A stretch of DNA of 11,662 nt from NCBI GenBank assembly GCA_023436075.1, contig JAEZKS010000095.1, positions 1 to 11,662 of the forward strand, read 5' to 3'. The position numbers and the translations under genes were made by a program. A model generated the notes under the pieces. The model did no database searches, was not told where the DNA came from, and saw only the letters and a program-made list of their open reading frames with translations. Below are positions 1 to 6,630 of this stretch, in pieces. This DNA comes from Methanobacteriota archaeon. GTDB lineage: Archaea; Halobacteriota; Methanocellia; Methanocellales; Methanocellaceae. Numbering within the stretch: the stretch's first letter is position 1; each line of letters begins with the position of its first letter.

Positions 1-773
1 ACGTGATCGACCCCGGATGCGTCGACTACAAGGACGCAGGCCGGGACGACATCCACACGGCACTTATCACCCACGGACACAACGACCACTTCCGCCACGC
101 CCACGAGTTCCGGGAGCGCGGCGCCAAAGTGATCGCCTCGAAGGATGACGCACTACTGGTGCGCATGCCGGAGGTCAACGTCCGTGGCCTGTTTAGCTGG
201 GCGAAGCCGCCCATCGAGATGATCACGCCGTACTTCCAGGGCAACGCCTGCGAGGTAGATCTCTACGTCGAGGACTGGCGCGACTCGTCCATACGATCAG
301 TGCCGCTGCCGGGACATACGCTGGGACAGTGGGGGTTCATCACCGAAGACGGCGTATTCTACTCGGGCGACGCCGTATATGCTAAGGAAATCTGGTCAAA
401 GTACAAGCTGCCCTACAGCATCGACCCGGACCTGTGCCGGGAGTCGCTGCGAAAAATGAAGGAGATCGATTTCGACTTCGTGGTGCCAGGCGCAGGCCGC
501 GTCATGAACAGGACGGAAGCGCTGGCGGCGGCGGAGCAGCACATCGAGGCGCTCGATCACATCGACGACATCGTGCTCAAGCTGATCAAGGAACCGGTGT
601 CCACCGAAGATCTTGTGACCAGTCTCTCGCAAGAGCTCAACCTGTACAAGAGCCTGAACAATTACTGGCTCACCGTGGTCATGCTCAAAGGACACCTCAG
701 CAGCCTGGTCAGTCGCGGTAAGGCCGCCTACAAGCTAGACAACTACTGCATGTACTGGTACAGGGTGTCCTGA
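1..773 (+). CDS. Metallo-beta-lactamase-fold hydrolase, 5' end cut by window
   Basis: The frame is open from the first base. The gtg at position 3 is almost certainly an internal valine of the usual V-I-D-P-G strand, so the true start lies upstream. Numbering from that codon, residues 24-29 read HGHNDH, the HxHxDH metal-binding motif of the family (glyoxalase II/RNase Z-like hydrolases, usually two zinc or iron ions). PGHT at 103-106 supplies a further histidine and SGD at 121-123 the bridging aspartate. The last ligand motif, normally PGHG, reads PGAGR at 162-166, so the final histidine is replaced by alanine. The last ~60 residues look like the small helical or winged-helix tail found in LACTB2-type members. 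The substrate cannot be told. A 576-bp gap separates it from the cfb operon, so it is probably not part of that unit. Confidence 0.85.
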   Translation, partial: VIDPGCVDYKDAGRDDIHTALITHGHNDHFRHAHEFRERGAKVIASKDDALLVRMPEVNVRGLFSWAKPPIEMITPYFQGNACEVDLYVEDWRDSSIRSVPLPGHTLGQWGFITEDGVFYSGDAVYAKEIWSKYKLPYSIDPDLCRESLRKMKEIDFDFVVPGAGRVMNRTEALAAAEQHIEALDHIDDIVLKLIKEPVSTEDLVTSLSQELNLYKSLNNYWLTVVMLKGHLSSLVSRGKAAYKLDNYCMYWYRVS

Positions 774-814
774 ACGCCCGGTGTCAGCCTTTGTTGTAGC
801 TTTGCGTCGTGGGA

Positions 815-1114
815 CACGAAAGCGCGAAAATTCTTTTATATTAAAGCTCTAAGGGCACGAAAGCGCCAACTATAACTGTTGTGATCCTTCTGCTTTCTTG
901 GTCAAGACTCATTCCGATAATGATAGATGAGGACAGAGAAAAGATGTTACTGTAGCAGTTTGGTGTCTTCACGCATTTCGAGATTTAGTTCGTGCTTTAA
1001 AAGCCGTGCTTTAGAGCATTCGATTTTTAATAGTGCCCTCGTGCAATTAGAGATTTAACCGTGCTTTACAACACTTCGAGATTTCACATAAAAAAGAGAT
1101 TTCGTGCTTTTGTG
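815..1114. repeat. Dispersed CACGAA / TTCGTG short repeats, mixed orientation
   Basis: In the AT-rich spacer, CACGAAAGCGCGAAA at 815 and CACGAAAGCGCC at 856 are followed by reverse-complement forms. Those have GTG trinucleotides at 992, 1006, 1033, 1041, 1061, 1104 and 1112, mostly within CGTGCTTT. Several neighbours are 8 bp apart. The same element, in forward orientation only, makes up the array at the right end of the window. No reading frame fills this stretch. Its function is unknown, and it may be a genome-wide intergenic repeat. Confidence 0.6.
979..1111. repeat. GAGATTT...CGTGCTTT compound repeat, three copies
   Basis: Copies lie at 979-999, 1049-1068 and 1096-1111. Each is GAGATTT followed after 0-4 bases by CGTGCTTT. 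A half copy (CGAGATTTC) is at 1078-1086 and a lone CGTGCTTTA at 1005-1013. Spacing is irregular, so this is not a CRISPR and not a simple tandem array. It is nested in the CACGAA-type repeats and may simply be their longer form on the opposite strand. Confidence 0.5.
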
Positions 1115-1161
1115 TTCCCGTACGCAAAGCCCAGGCCCGGCAAGTCGCCCGCGCGAGCGCC

Positions 1162-1188
1162 CGCGCCTGATACACTCGCGCCGGATAC
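1162..1188. repeat. GC-rich direct repeat CGCGCC[T/G]GATAC upstream of cfb promoter
   Basis: Two 12-bp copies, CGCGCCTGATAC (1162-1173) and CGCGCCGGATAC (1177-1188), differ at one base and start 15 bp apart. A weaker echo (GAATACG, 1197-1203) follows. They sit in a GC-rich patch (about 1117-1190) inside otherwise AT-rich DNA, 40-65 bp upstream of the first TATA-like element. That is where archaeal activators can bind. A regulatory role is inference from position only. Confidence 0.35.
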
Positions 1189-1218
1189 GTTTGTCAGAAT
1201 ACGATTGGATATATCATA

Positions 1219-1283
1219 GGTAACAGTATAAAAAGAATATATTTTATAGCATTTGGTAACACGAATGTAAAATTTTTTATACT
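1219..1283 (+). promoter_or_regulatory. Probable cfb operon promoter region with nested inverted repeats
   Basis: TATAAAA at 1227-1233 and TTTTATA at 1242-1248 form an inverted repeat with an 8-bp spacer. A second, perfect 10-bp inverted repeat is AGTATAAAAA (1225-1234) with TTTTTATACT (1274-1283). GGTAACA occurs directly repeated at 1219-1225 and 1255-1261. Any of the TATA-like stretches could be the TBP site for cfbA, giving a 5' leader of roughly 45-100 nt. Because the elements are symmetrical, a leftward transcript is also possible, but no gene lies on that strand. The exact start site cannot be fixed from sequence. Confidence 0.5.
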
Positions 1284-1309
1284 ATCAATCTAACCTACTA
1301 TGCTGAAGT

Positions 1310-1331
1310 CCGGCGAGATGACGCTTGCCGG
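1310..1331 (+). promoter_or_regulatory. Leader hairpin just before cfbA ribosome binding site
   Basis: CCGGCGAG (1310-1317) can pair with CTTGCCGG (1324-1331), giving an 8-bp stem with one G-U pair and a 6-base loop. It ends 5 nt before the GGGAG Shine-Dalgarno (1337-1341) of cfbA. A role in mRNA stability or translational control of the operon is possible but unproven. No known nickel riboswitch pattern was recognised. Confidence 0.35.
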
Positions 1332-1349
1332 CAAACGGGAGTTTTGGTT

Positions 1350-1751
1350 ATGGATAATGAAGAATTCGGCCTGCTGGTCGTGGGCCACGGCAGCTCTATG
1401 CCGTACAACAAGGAACTGATCGAGCAGATCGCGGCTAAGATTTCGAAGCGCATGCCAGGCATCGTCGTCCGGACTGGCTTCATGAACATCAACAAGCCCT
1501 CGATCAAGGATGGTCTCGACGCCTTCAATGGCACAGGAGTCCGCCGCATCGTCGTCTTCCCCCTCTTCCTGGCGCGCGGCGTGCACACTACCGAGGACGT
1601 CCCCCGCTTGATTGGCCTGAAGGAAGGCGAAAAGAGGATCGCCTACGACGGCTATGACATCGTATACGCCGACCCGCTCGGGGCCGACGACATGATCGCC
1701 GAACTGTCGTGCATGCGCATCAAACAGGCATACTCGACCTACGGCAATTAG
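1350..1751 (+). CDS. cfbA: Sirohydrochlorin nickelochelatase CfbA
   Basis: First dedicated enzyme of coenzyme F430 synthesis; it inserts Ni2+ into sirohydrochlorin. The 133-residue product has the size of the short archaeal CbiX (CbiXS) class II chelatases, which work as homodimers. VVGHGSS near the N-terminus carries His13, and LARGVHTTED carries His79. These are the two conserved metal-site histidines, and they are the only histidines in the protein. The ATG at 1350 is chosen over an in-frame TTG at 1344 because GGGAG at 1337-1341 sits 8 nt before it. A cobalt chelatase (CbiX) reading is possible from this gene alone, but the four genes that follow fix the F430 role. It is first in the operon; its stop lies 15 bp before the cfbE start. 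Confidence 0.95.
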   Translation: MDNEEFGLLVVGHGSSMPYNKELIEQIAAKISKRMPGIVVRTGFMNINKPSIKDGLDAFNGTGVRRIVVFPLFLARGVHTTEDVPRLIGLKEGEKRIAYDGYDIVYADPLGADDMIAELSCMRIKQAYSTYGN

Positions 1752-1766
1752 GTGACAGGTAAAGAC

Positions 1767-3065
1767 ATGGACCTGCAGGCGTCGCGCGTGGCCGTGGCCG
1801 ACGTGAACCACGGGGGGCTGACCCTGGCTGAAGAGCTGATCAGCCTTGGCTATGGCGCTTTTGCAGTGGATATATACGGGACACGAAAGCCGGCCGGTGA
1901 GACGGTCAGAGTAGTCAGCCCTGCCGACGCCGGCCGTTTCGACGCGCTGGTCGCGCCAGTGCACATGCCGCCTGGACCGCTGACGGACTACGCCCTGAAG
2001 GAGGGAATACCTGTGCTCACCCACCACCGCGTGGCCGGAATGATCGCCATGGCCACCGGGCGGCTGCGCGGGATGCGGTCTGTTGAGATCACTGGTACCC
2101 GAGGTAAGACGACGACTGCGTTTGCCCTCGCCGGTATCCTGGACACGGCCGGGGAGCTGGTACTATTACATACGAGCCACGGCCTCTTCTTCGAAGGCAG
2201 ACCGCTCGGCAGGAGGTTCAGCATCGCGCCGGCCAGCCTCCTCCTGGCACTGGACGAGGCTAAGAGCGTCGGCCTCGCGCCGACAGTCTTCGTCGCCGAG
2301 GTTTCGCTGGGCGGCTGTGGCACCGCCGACGTAGGCGTGATCACCACGCTGAAGGACGAGTACCCGATCGCCGGCGGCACAGCCCGTTCCTGCGAGGCCA
2401 AGATGCAGATGATCGAGTATGCCCGGCCCGGCAGTACGATCGTGCACGAATCGTCGTTTTCCTTCGCGGGAGATGACCTGCCGAGAGAGATCGCTTTCGG
2501 TCGAGGCGGAGACGTTTACTATGACGACGAAGGCCGCATCGCCTTCGCCCTGTTCCCCGGCGAGACGATCGATCCCTGCCGGAGCATGACGGTCGACCTC
2601 GCGGCCTACCGGCAACCCATGCTTTGTGCGGCCGCGGCGGCGTTCGCGTTGGGCGTCCCGCCAGAGGCCATCCGGACAGGACTGGAGCGCTTTGACGGCG
2701 TGCCGGGAAGGATGAAATACGAGACGCTTGAAGGGCGTCGGCTGGTGGACAATTCCAGTTCTGGCCTGTCTCCTGCAGGCGTGCAGCATGCGCTCTCGGC
2801 AGGCCAAATCGGCAAAGGCCGACGTGTGCTTGTTGTAGGCGAGGAAAAATATAATGTCTGCGAAGGCCTTGAGCCTGTGCGGGTGCTCGAAATTGCCGGC
2901 ATCGCGAATGTCGACGGTGTCGTGTTGGTAGGCGAGCGTCTCCGGGAACCGGCCCATGCGACCGGCCGCGCCTGGGCGTCAGACCTGAAAGGCGGCATAA
3001 CGGCTGCGCTGGCCCTGACGATGCCCGGAGATACGATCATTTCGTGCGTGAAGACCTGGAGGTAA
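1767..3065 (+). CDS. cfbE: Coenzyme F430 synthetase CfbE (Mur ligase family)
   Basis: ATP-dependent last step: it activates the propionate-derived side chain of seco-F430 and closes the carbocyclic ring to give F430. With ATG 1767 as start the protein has 432 residues. The Mur-ligase P-loop GTRGKTT is at residues 110-116, the conserved VAEVS glutamate at 178, a GVPGRM motif (311-316) at the entry to the C-terminal domain, and DNSSSG at 328-333. The ATG is preferred to a GTG at 1752 because AGGTGA (1750-1755) lies 11 nt before it, while nothing resembling a ribosome site precedes the GTG. The N-terminal ~100 residues form a Rossmann-like segment. Its stop overlaps the GGAGGT Shine-Dalgarno of cfbD, so the two are probably translationally coupled. 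Confidence 0.93.
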   Translation: MDLQASRVAVADVNHGGLTLAEELISLGYGAFAVDIYGTRKPAGETVRVVSPADAGRFDALVAPVHMPPGPLTDYALKEGIPVLTHHRVAGMIAMATGRLRGMRSVEITGTRGKTTTAFALAGILDTAGELVLLHTSHGLFFEGRPLGRRFSIAPASLLLALDEAKSVGLAPTVFVAEVSLGGCGTADVGVITTLKDEYPIAGGTARSCEAKMQMIEYARPGSTIVHESSFSFAGDDLPREIAFGRGGDVYYDDEGRIAFALFPGETIDPCRSMTVDLAAYRQPMLCAAAAAFALGVPPEAIRTGLERFDGVPGRMKYETLEGRRLVDNSSSGLSPAGVQHALSAGQIGKGRRVLVVGEEKYNVCEGLEPVRVLEIAGIANVDGVVLVGERLREPAHATGRAWASDLKGGITAALALTMPGDTIISCVKTWR

Positions 3066-3069
3066 AACA

Positions 3070-4164
3070 ATGGAGGAAAGCCGGATCATACAGCCACGGC
3101 CCAGTGCTATCGTGGCGGCGCTGTATACGCTGAGAGACCTAGACATCGACGTGGCCATACTGCACGGCCCTCCAGGGTGTTGCTTCAAGCACGCGCGACT
3201 GCTCGAAGAGGATGGGATACGGGTGGTGACGACGGCCATGTGCGACTCAGACTACGTGTTCGGCGGCCATGACCTGCTGGTCGGCGTGCTGAATAAGGCA
3301 GTCGACAGGTTCCACCCCCGCACGATGGCCATCGTCGGCACTTGTGCCAGCATGATCATCGGGGAGAATTTCCACCGCGCCGTCGAGGACGCGCAGCCCG
3401 GAGTGCCCGTGGTCGAGGTGGAAATCCACGCAGGCTTCGAGAACAACACTCATGGGGCAATCGTCACGCTCGATGCGGCCCGGGCGGCAGGGCTGCTGGA
3501 TTCCGCCGAGGCGGAGCGACAGAAGAAGATGCTGCTGCTGGCCACTGACCTCGAAAAGCGTGCCGGTGCCGCGAGCATGGAATACATCGAGCCCTCCCGG
3601 GGAGACCTGAAATACAAGGCTGCGGAAAGGCTTATCGAACTGATGAAACAGGGTAAGAAGGGCGTCTCCGTGCTGAACGCCAAGAAAGAGACGGCGTACA
3701 TGTTCGCCGATGTGCACATGGCCGTCGCCGAGACAGCCCGCAAGCTGGGCGCCCCTGCGCCCGTGCTCATCGCCAACTTAGATCGCAATGTAGGCCTGCC
3801 AAGGATAAGGCGGTATGCGAAAACGATCACGACTACATTCGAGAAGAAAGGGATGAAAATCGACCACCTGACTGGAGGGCTGGATGAGTACCCGACGGCA
3901 GGCGACCGGGCGTCGGAGATGATCCGGGAGCATTATGCAGGATATGACTATGCGGTCATCTCCGGCCTTCCTCATGGCGTTCCGGCCGACGCGCTGAAGG
4001 GCATGGAGATCTTTTCTGTCACCAACGGTCCGCGGACCGTGGAGCCACTAAAGAGGCAGGGCCACCAGCACGTGCTAGTCGAGATCGACCTGCATCCGAA
4101 GACGCTGGGCGTCAACCGCGTGGTGCCATCGGAGTTTGGCGAGACGCTGAGGAGTATGTTATGA
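3070..4164 (+). CDS. cfbD: Ni-sirohydrochlorin a,c-diamide reductive cyclase, NifD-like subunit CfbD
   Basis: Catalytic subunit of the nitrogenase-like cyclase. With electrons from CfbC it carries out the six-electron ring reduction and gamma-lactam formation that give seco-F430 precursor. The 364-residue protein is shorter than NifD/NifK, as expected for this simpler homo-oligomeric family. Cysteines that could hold the [4Fe-4S] cluster are Cys37/Cys38 (GPPGCCFKH), Cys58 (TTAMCDSDYVFGG) and Cys92 (VGTCASMIIGE). GGAGGT at 3058-3063 lies 6 nt before the ATG. No FeMo-cofactor ligand motif was seen, and no second NifK-like gene is present. The last codons and stop are part of a hairpin at 4150-4173. 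Confidence 0.94.
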   Translation: MEESRIIQPRPSAIVAALYTLRDLDIDVAILHGPPGCCFKHARLLEEDGIRVVTTAMCDSDYVFGGHDLLVGVLNKAVDRFHPRTMAIVGTCASMIIGENFHRAVEDAQPGVPVVEVEIHAGFENNTHGAIVTLDAARAAGLLDSAEAERQKKMLLLATDLEKRAGAASMEYIEPSRGDLKYKAAERLIELMKQGKKGVSVLNAKKETAYMFADVHMAVAETARKLGAPAPVLIANLDRNVGLPRIRRYAKTITTTFEKKGMKIDHLTGGLDEYPTAGDRASEMIREHYAGYDYAVISGLPHGVPADALKGMEIFSVTNGPRTVEPLKRQGHQHVLVEIDLHPKTLGVNRVVPSEFGETLRSML

Positions 4165-4173
4165 TATACTCCT
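4150..4173 (+). promoter_or_regulatory. Hairpin at cfbD-cfbC junction, with tiny ORF inside the gap
   Basis: AGGAGTATGT (4150-4159) pairs with ATATACTCCT (4164-4173) around a TATG loop: ten pairs including one G-U. The cfbD stop TGA (4162-4164) lies in loop and stem. The stem also buries an AGGAG that stands 6 nt before an ATG at 4161, which opens an 8-codon frame (MIYSCQGA) ending one base before the cfbC start. The hairpin could tune the CfbD:CfbC ratio or protect a processed end; this is inference. Confidence 0.4.
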
Positions 4174-4188
4174 GCCAGGGAGCATGAT

Positions 4189-4992
4189 ATGATGCAGAAA
4201 CAGCTCGCTATCTACGGCAAGGGCGGCATCGGCAAGTCTTCGACAGCGTCCAACGTAGCCGCTGCGCTGGGCGAGATGGGCAGGAAGGTCATGGTCGTAG
4301 GCTGCGACCCGAAGAGTGACTCGTCGATCACCCTGCTGGGCGGCCGACGGATTCCGACGATCATGGACACGGTGCGCCGGCTCGGCGGCCCCGACAATGT
4401 CAGGGAAGAAGATGTCGTTTTCGAGGGGTTCCGGGGCGTTAAATGCGTGGAAGTGGGAGGGCCGGAGCCGGGTATCGGGTGCGCGGGCCGGGGCATCATT
4501 ATCGCCATCCAGCTCCTGCAGAAGATATCGCCGTCGCTTCGCGACGCAGACGTGCTCATGTTCGACGTCCCTGGAGACATCGTCTGCGGTGGGTTCACCA
4601 CCCCGATCACGAAGAAAATGGTGAGGGAAGCTTACATCATCACGTCCGGCGAGTACATGTCGCTCTTCGCCGCCAACAACCTGTGCAGGGGCCTGAAGAC
4701 GCTGAAGATGCCACTCGGCGGGATCATATGCAATGAGCGCGAAGCCGCTGGCGAGCGGGAGATCGTGGGCAGGTTCGCTGGCGCGCTGAGCGTTCCCATG
4801 CTCGCCAGCATCCCCCGCAGCCGGACCGTGCAGCAATGCGAGCGTGACGGCCGAAGCGTGATCGATGCAGCCGCTTCATCGGATATCGCAGGTATCTACC
4901 GGGGACTGGCAGCGAAAGTTTTAACTGAAAAGGACAATAAGGTTCCTGAAGCGTTAGACGACGGATACCTCAGGGAACTGACACATCTATGA
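4189..4992 (+). CDS. cfbC: Ni-sirohydrochlorin a,c-diamide reductive cyclase, NifH-like ATPase CfbC
   Basis: ATP-driven electron donor to CfbD, equivalent to the nitrogenase Fe protein. The 267-residue sequence begins with the deviant Walker A GKGGIGKSS (10-18). The two cysteines that hold the inter-subunit [4Fe-4S] cluster are Cys98 (GIGCAGRG) and Cys133 (DIVCGGF). DVLMFDVPGD (121-130) is the switch II region. AGGGAG (4177-4182) precedes two adjacent ATGs at 4189 and 4192; either could be used. It starts 24 bp after cfbD and overlaps cfbB by 4 bp (ATGA). A nitrogenase NifH or chlorophyllide-reductase BchL was considered, but the CfbB/E/A neighbours settle the assignment. Confidence 0.95.
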   Translation: MMQKQLAIYGKGGIGKSSTASNVAAALGEMGRKVMVVGCDPKSDSSITLLGGRRIPTIMDTVRRLGGPDNVREEDVVFEGFRGVKCVEVGGPEPGIGCAGRGIIIAIQLLQKISPSLRDADVLMFDVPGDIVCGGFTTPITKKMVREAYIITSGEYMSLFAANNLCRGLKTLKMPLGGIICNEREAAGEREIVGRFAGALSVPMLASIPRSRTVQQCERDGRSVIDAAASSDIAGIYRGLAAKVLTEKDNKVPEALDDGYLRELTHL

Positions 4993-6386
4993 TAAAAATT
5001 CCGCGAATTCTCCTCTCAGGCGACCGCAGCTCGGCAGGCAAGACCACGATCTCCGTGGGCATCATGGCACTCCTGCGGGAAAAGGGCAAGGTCGTCCAGC
5101 CGTACAAGGTGGGCCTTGACTACATTGATCCGAGCTACCACTCGATGATCACCGGCAGACAGGGAGGGAACCTCGACGGGTACCTCATGTCGCCCAAGGC
5201 CGTGACCGAGGCGTTCGTGCACTCGGCTGAAGGGGCTGACATCGCCGTCATCGAGGGCGTCCGGGGCCTGTATGAAGGGCTGGAGAGCCTTTCTGACGTA
5301 GGCTCCACGGCGCAGATCGCCAAAATGCTCAAGACGCCGGTCATCCTGATCGTGGATGCCCAGAGCATCACCAGGAGCACGGCTGCCATCGTCAAAGGCT
5401 ACAAGGACTTCGATCGCAGCATCAACCTGAAAGGCGTCATCCTCAACAAGATCGGCAGCGATCGCCACGCAGAAAAGGCGCGCATGGCCATCGAGAAGTA
5501 CACGAAGGTCGAAGTCCTCGGCGCGATCCCGCGGACAAACGCCATGAAGCTCACCATGCGCCACCTCGGCCTGATCCCGGCCCGTGAAGGCGCCTCCCGT
5601 GTGGAGGGTTTCGAAACCAAGCTGGAGCGGATCGAGCAGACGATCAGCGAGAACCTGAACATTGACCGCATTGCGGAAATCGCGGCAGAGGCGCCGCCGA
5701 TCAAGACGTTCAAGCCCGGCATCTTCGTCAAGGGTTCGAACGCCGGAGTGAAGATCGGCGTGGCCATGGACGAGTCGTTCAATTTCTACTACAAGGACAA
5801 CCTGGACCTGCTGGAGCTGAAGGGCGCGGAACTCATCTACTTCAGCCCGGTGCATGACTCCGCGATCCCGGAGGTCGACGGCCTGATCATCGGCGGCGGA
5901 TACCCGGAGATATTCGCCGCGGAGCTTGCGGCCAACGAGAGCATGCGTCAGTCCGTCAGGGAAGCCTCGGCCCAGGGCATGCCCATCTATGCGGAGTGCG
6001 GCGGCCTCATGTACCTGATGGGTGGCCTGGAGACTGAGGATGGCCGGCGTCACCAGATGGCCGGCGTCTTCGAGGGCGCGGCCACGATGAAGCACGTGCG
6101 TACGATCGGTTACGTCGCCGGGCGTTTCTCGATGGATACGCCCATCGGCCAGGAGGATGCACTGTTCAAGGGCCACGAGTTCCACCACTCGCTGATCACC
6201 GACCTGCCGGCCAATGCGAGGTTCGCCTACCGCCTGGACCGGGGCACCGGCATCAACAATGGGCTGGACGGGCTCATGAAGGACAACACGCTGGCCGCCT
6301 ACACGCACCTCCACGCGGCATCTTACCTGACCTTCGCGGGCCGATTCGTTGAGTCGTGCGCCGTTTTCAAAGAGAAAGGAACCTGA
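4989..6386 (+). CDS. cfbB: Ni-sirohydrochlorin a,c-diamide synthase CfbB
   Basis: Glutamine- and ATP-dependent amidation of the a and c acetate side chains of Ni-sirohydrochlorin, the second pathway step. The 465-residue protein has the CobB/CbiA two-domain build. The N-terminal dethiobiotin-synthetase-like ATPase has P-loop GDRSSAGKTT (11-20), with VIEGVRGLYEG at 88-97. The C-terminal class I glutamine amidotransferase domain has IIGGGYPE (300-307), nucleophile Cys337 in YAECGGLMYL, GHEFHHS (395-401) and the THLHAASY histidines (440, 442). The ATG overlaps the cfbC stop, implying coupling; no separate Shine-Dalgarno is obvious. Cobyrinate a,c-diamide synthase for cobamides is the alternative from sequence alone; the operon argues for F430. 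Confidence 0.93.
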   Translation: MIKIPRILLSGDRSSAGKTTISVGIMALLREKGKVVQPYKVGLDYIDPSYHSMITGRQGGNLDGYLMSPKAVTEAFVHSAEGADIAVIEGVRGLYEGLESLSDVGSTAQIAKMLKTPVILIVDAQSITRSTAAIVKGYKDFDRSINLKGVILNKIGSDRHAEKARMAIEKYTKVEVLGAIPRTNAMKLTMRHLGLIPAREGASRVEGFETKLERIEQTISENLNIDRIAEIAAEAPPIKTFKPGIFVKGSNAGVKIGVAMDESFNFYYKDNLDLLELKGAELIYFSPVHDSAIPEVDGLIIGGGYPEIFAAELAANESMRQSVREASAQGMPIYAECGGLMYLMGGLETEDGRRHQMAGVFEGAATMKHVRTIGYVAGRFSMDTPIGQEDALFKGHEFHHSLITDLPANARFAYRLDRGTGINNGLDGLMKDNTLAAYTHLHAASYLTFAGRFVESCAVFKEKGT

Positions 6387-6390
6387 TTCG

Positions 6391-6452
6391 TATTTTTTAG
6401 ACTTTAAGGAAAAACGGTAGTCCGGGGCGTGAGCTTTAGTATCCTTTGATAC
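6391..6452 (+). terminator. Candidate cfb operon terminator: T-tract and small hairpin
   Basis: TATTTTTTAG begins 5 bp after the cfbB stop; oligo-T tracts are the usual archaeal termination signal. Further down, GTATC (6439-6443) and GATAC (6448-6452) form a 5-bp stem with a CTTT loop, bracketed by CGGTA (6415-6419) and TACCG (6450-6454). Only the T-tract is a reasonably standard signal; the hairpin is weak. Confidence 0.45.
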
Positions 6453-6557
6453 CGAATGAGCGGTTCATGAAAGTGCAAACAAGCCCTAAAAAAGACACAA
6501 AAAATTATTAATGATCACTACTAAGTTAAGCGAAAGCAAAGTTACGGTAAAAAGAAC

Positions 6558-6600
6558 AAAGTATATATCGATAGATTTTTGAATATAATCGATAACTTAT
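6558..6600 (+). promoter_or_regulatory. Promoter of coiled-coil unit with paired ATCGATA sites
   Basis: AAAGTATATAT (6558-6568) is a TATA-like element about 65 bp before the ATG at 6631; a second candidate is TTATAAAG at 6597-6604. ATCGATA occurs at 6567-6573 and again at 6588-6594, exactly 21 bp (two helical turns) apart on the same face, and each copy contains the palindrome ATCGAT. The first copy overlaps the TATA element, a layout that would suit a repressor. No regulator was recognised. Confidence 0.5.
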
Positions 6601-6630
6601 AAAGCTAAAAAATAAAGGTTGGGATTTGGA

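Noticed and set aside
1117..1190. tRNA or known riboswitch in the GC-rich patch
   Set aside because: The patch is C-rich on the plus strand with few pairing partners; no tRNA arms or recognised riboswitch core could be found by eye.
1300..1419. Upstream 39-codon frame overlapping the cfbA start (MLKSGEMTLAGK...)
   Set aside because: No Shine-Dalgarno precedes its ATG, and its second half is just cfbA in a shifted frame.
4189..4992. Nitrogenase NifH
   Set aside because: The Fe-protein motifs are shared by the family. The single NifD-like neighbour and adjacent cfbA, cfbB and cfbE show that this is CfbC; no nifDK or nifEN is present.
5016..6314. 432-codon open frame on the minus strand across cfbB
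   Set aside because: It lies wholly opposite a gene with clear P-loop and amidotransferase motifs; the GC-rich codon pattern leaves the antisense frame open by chance.
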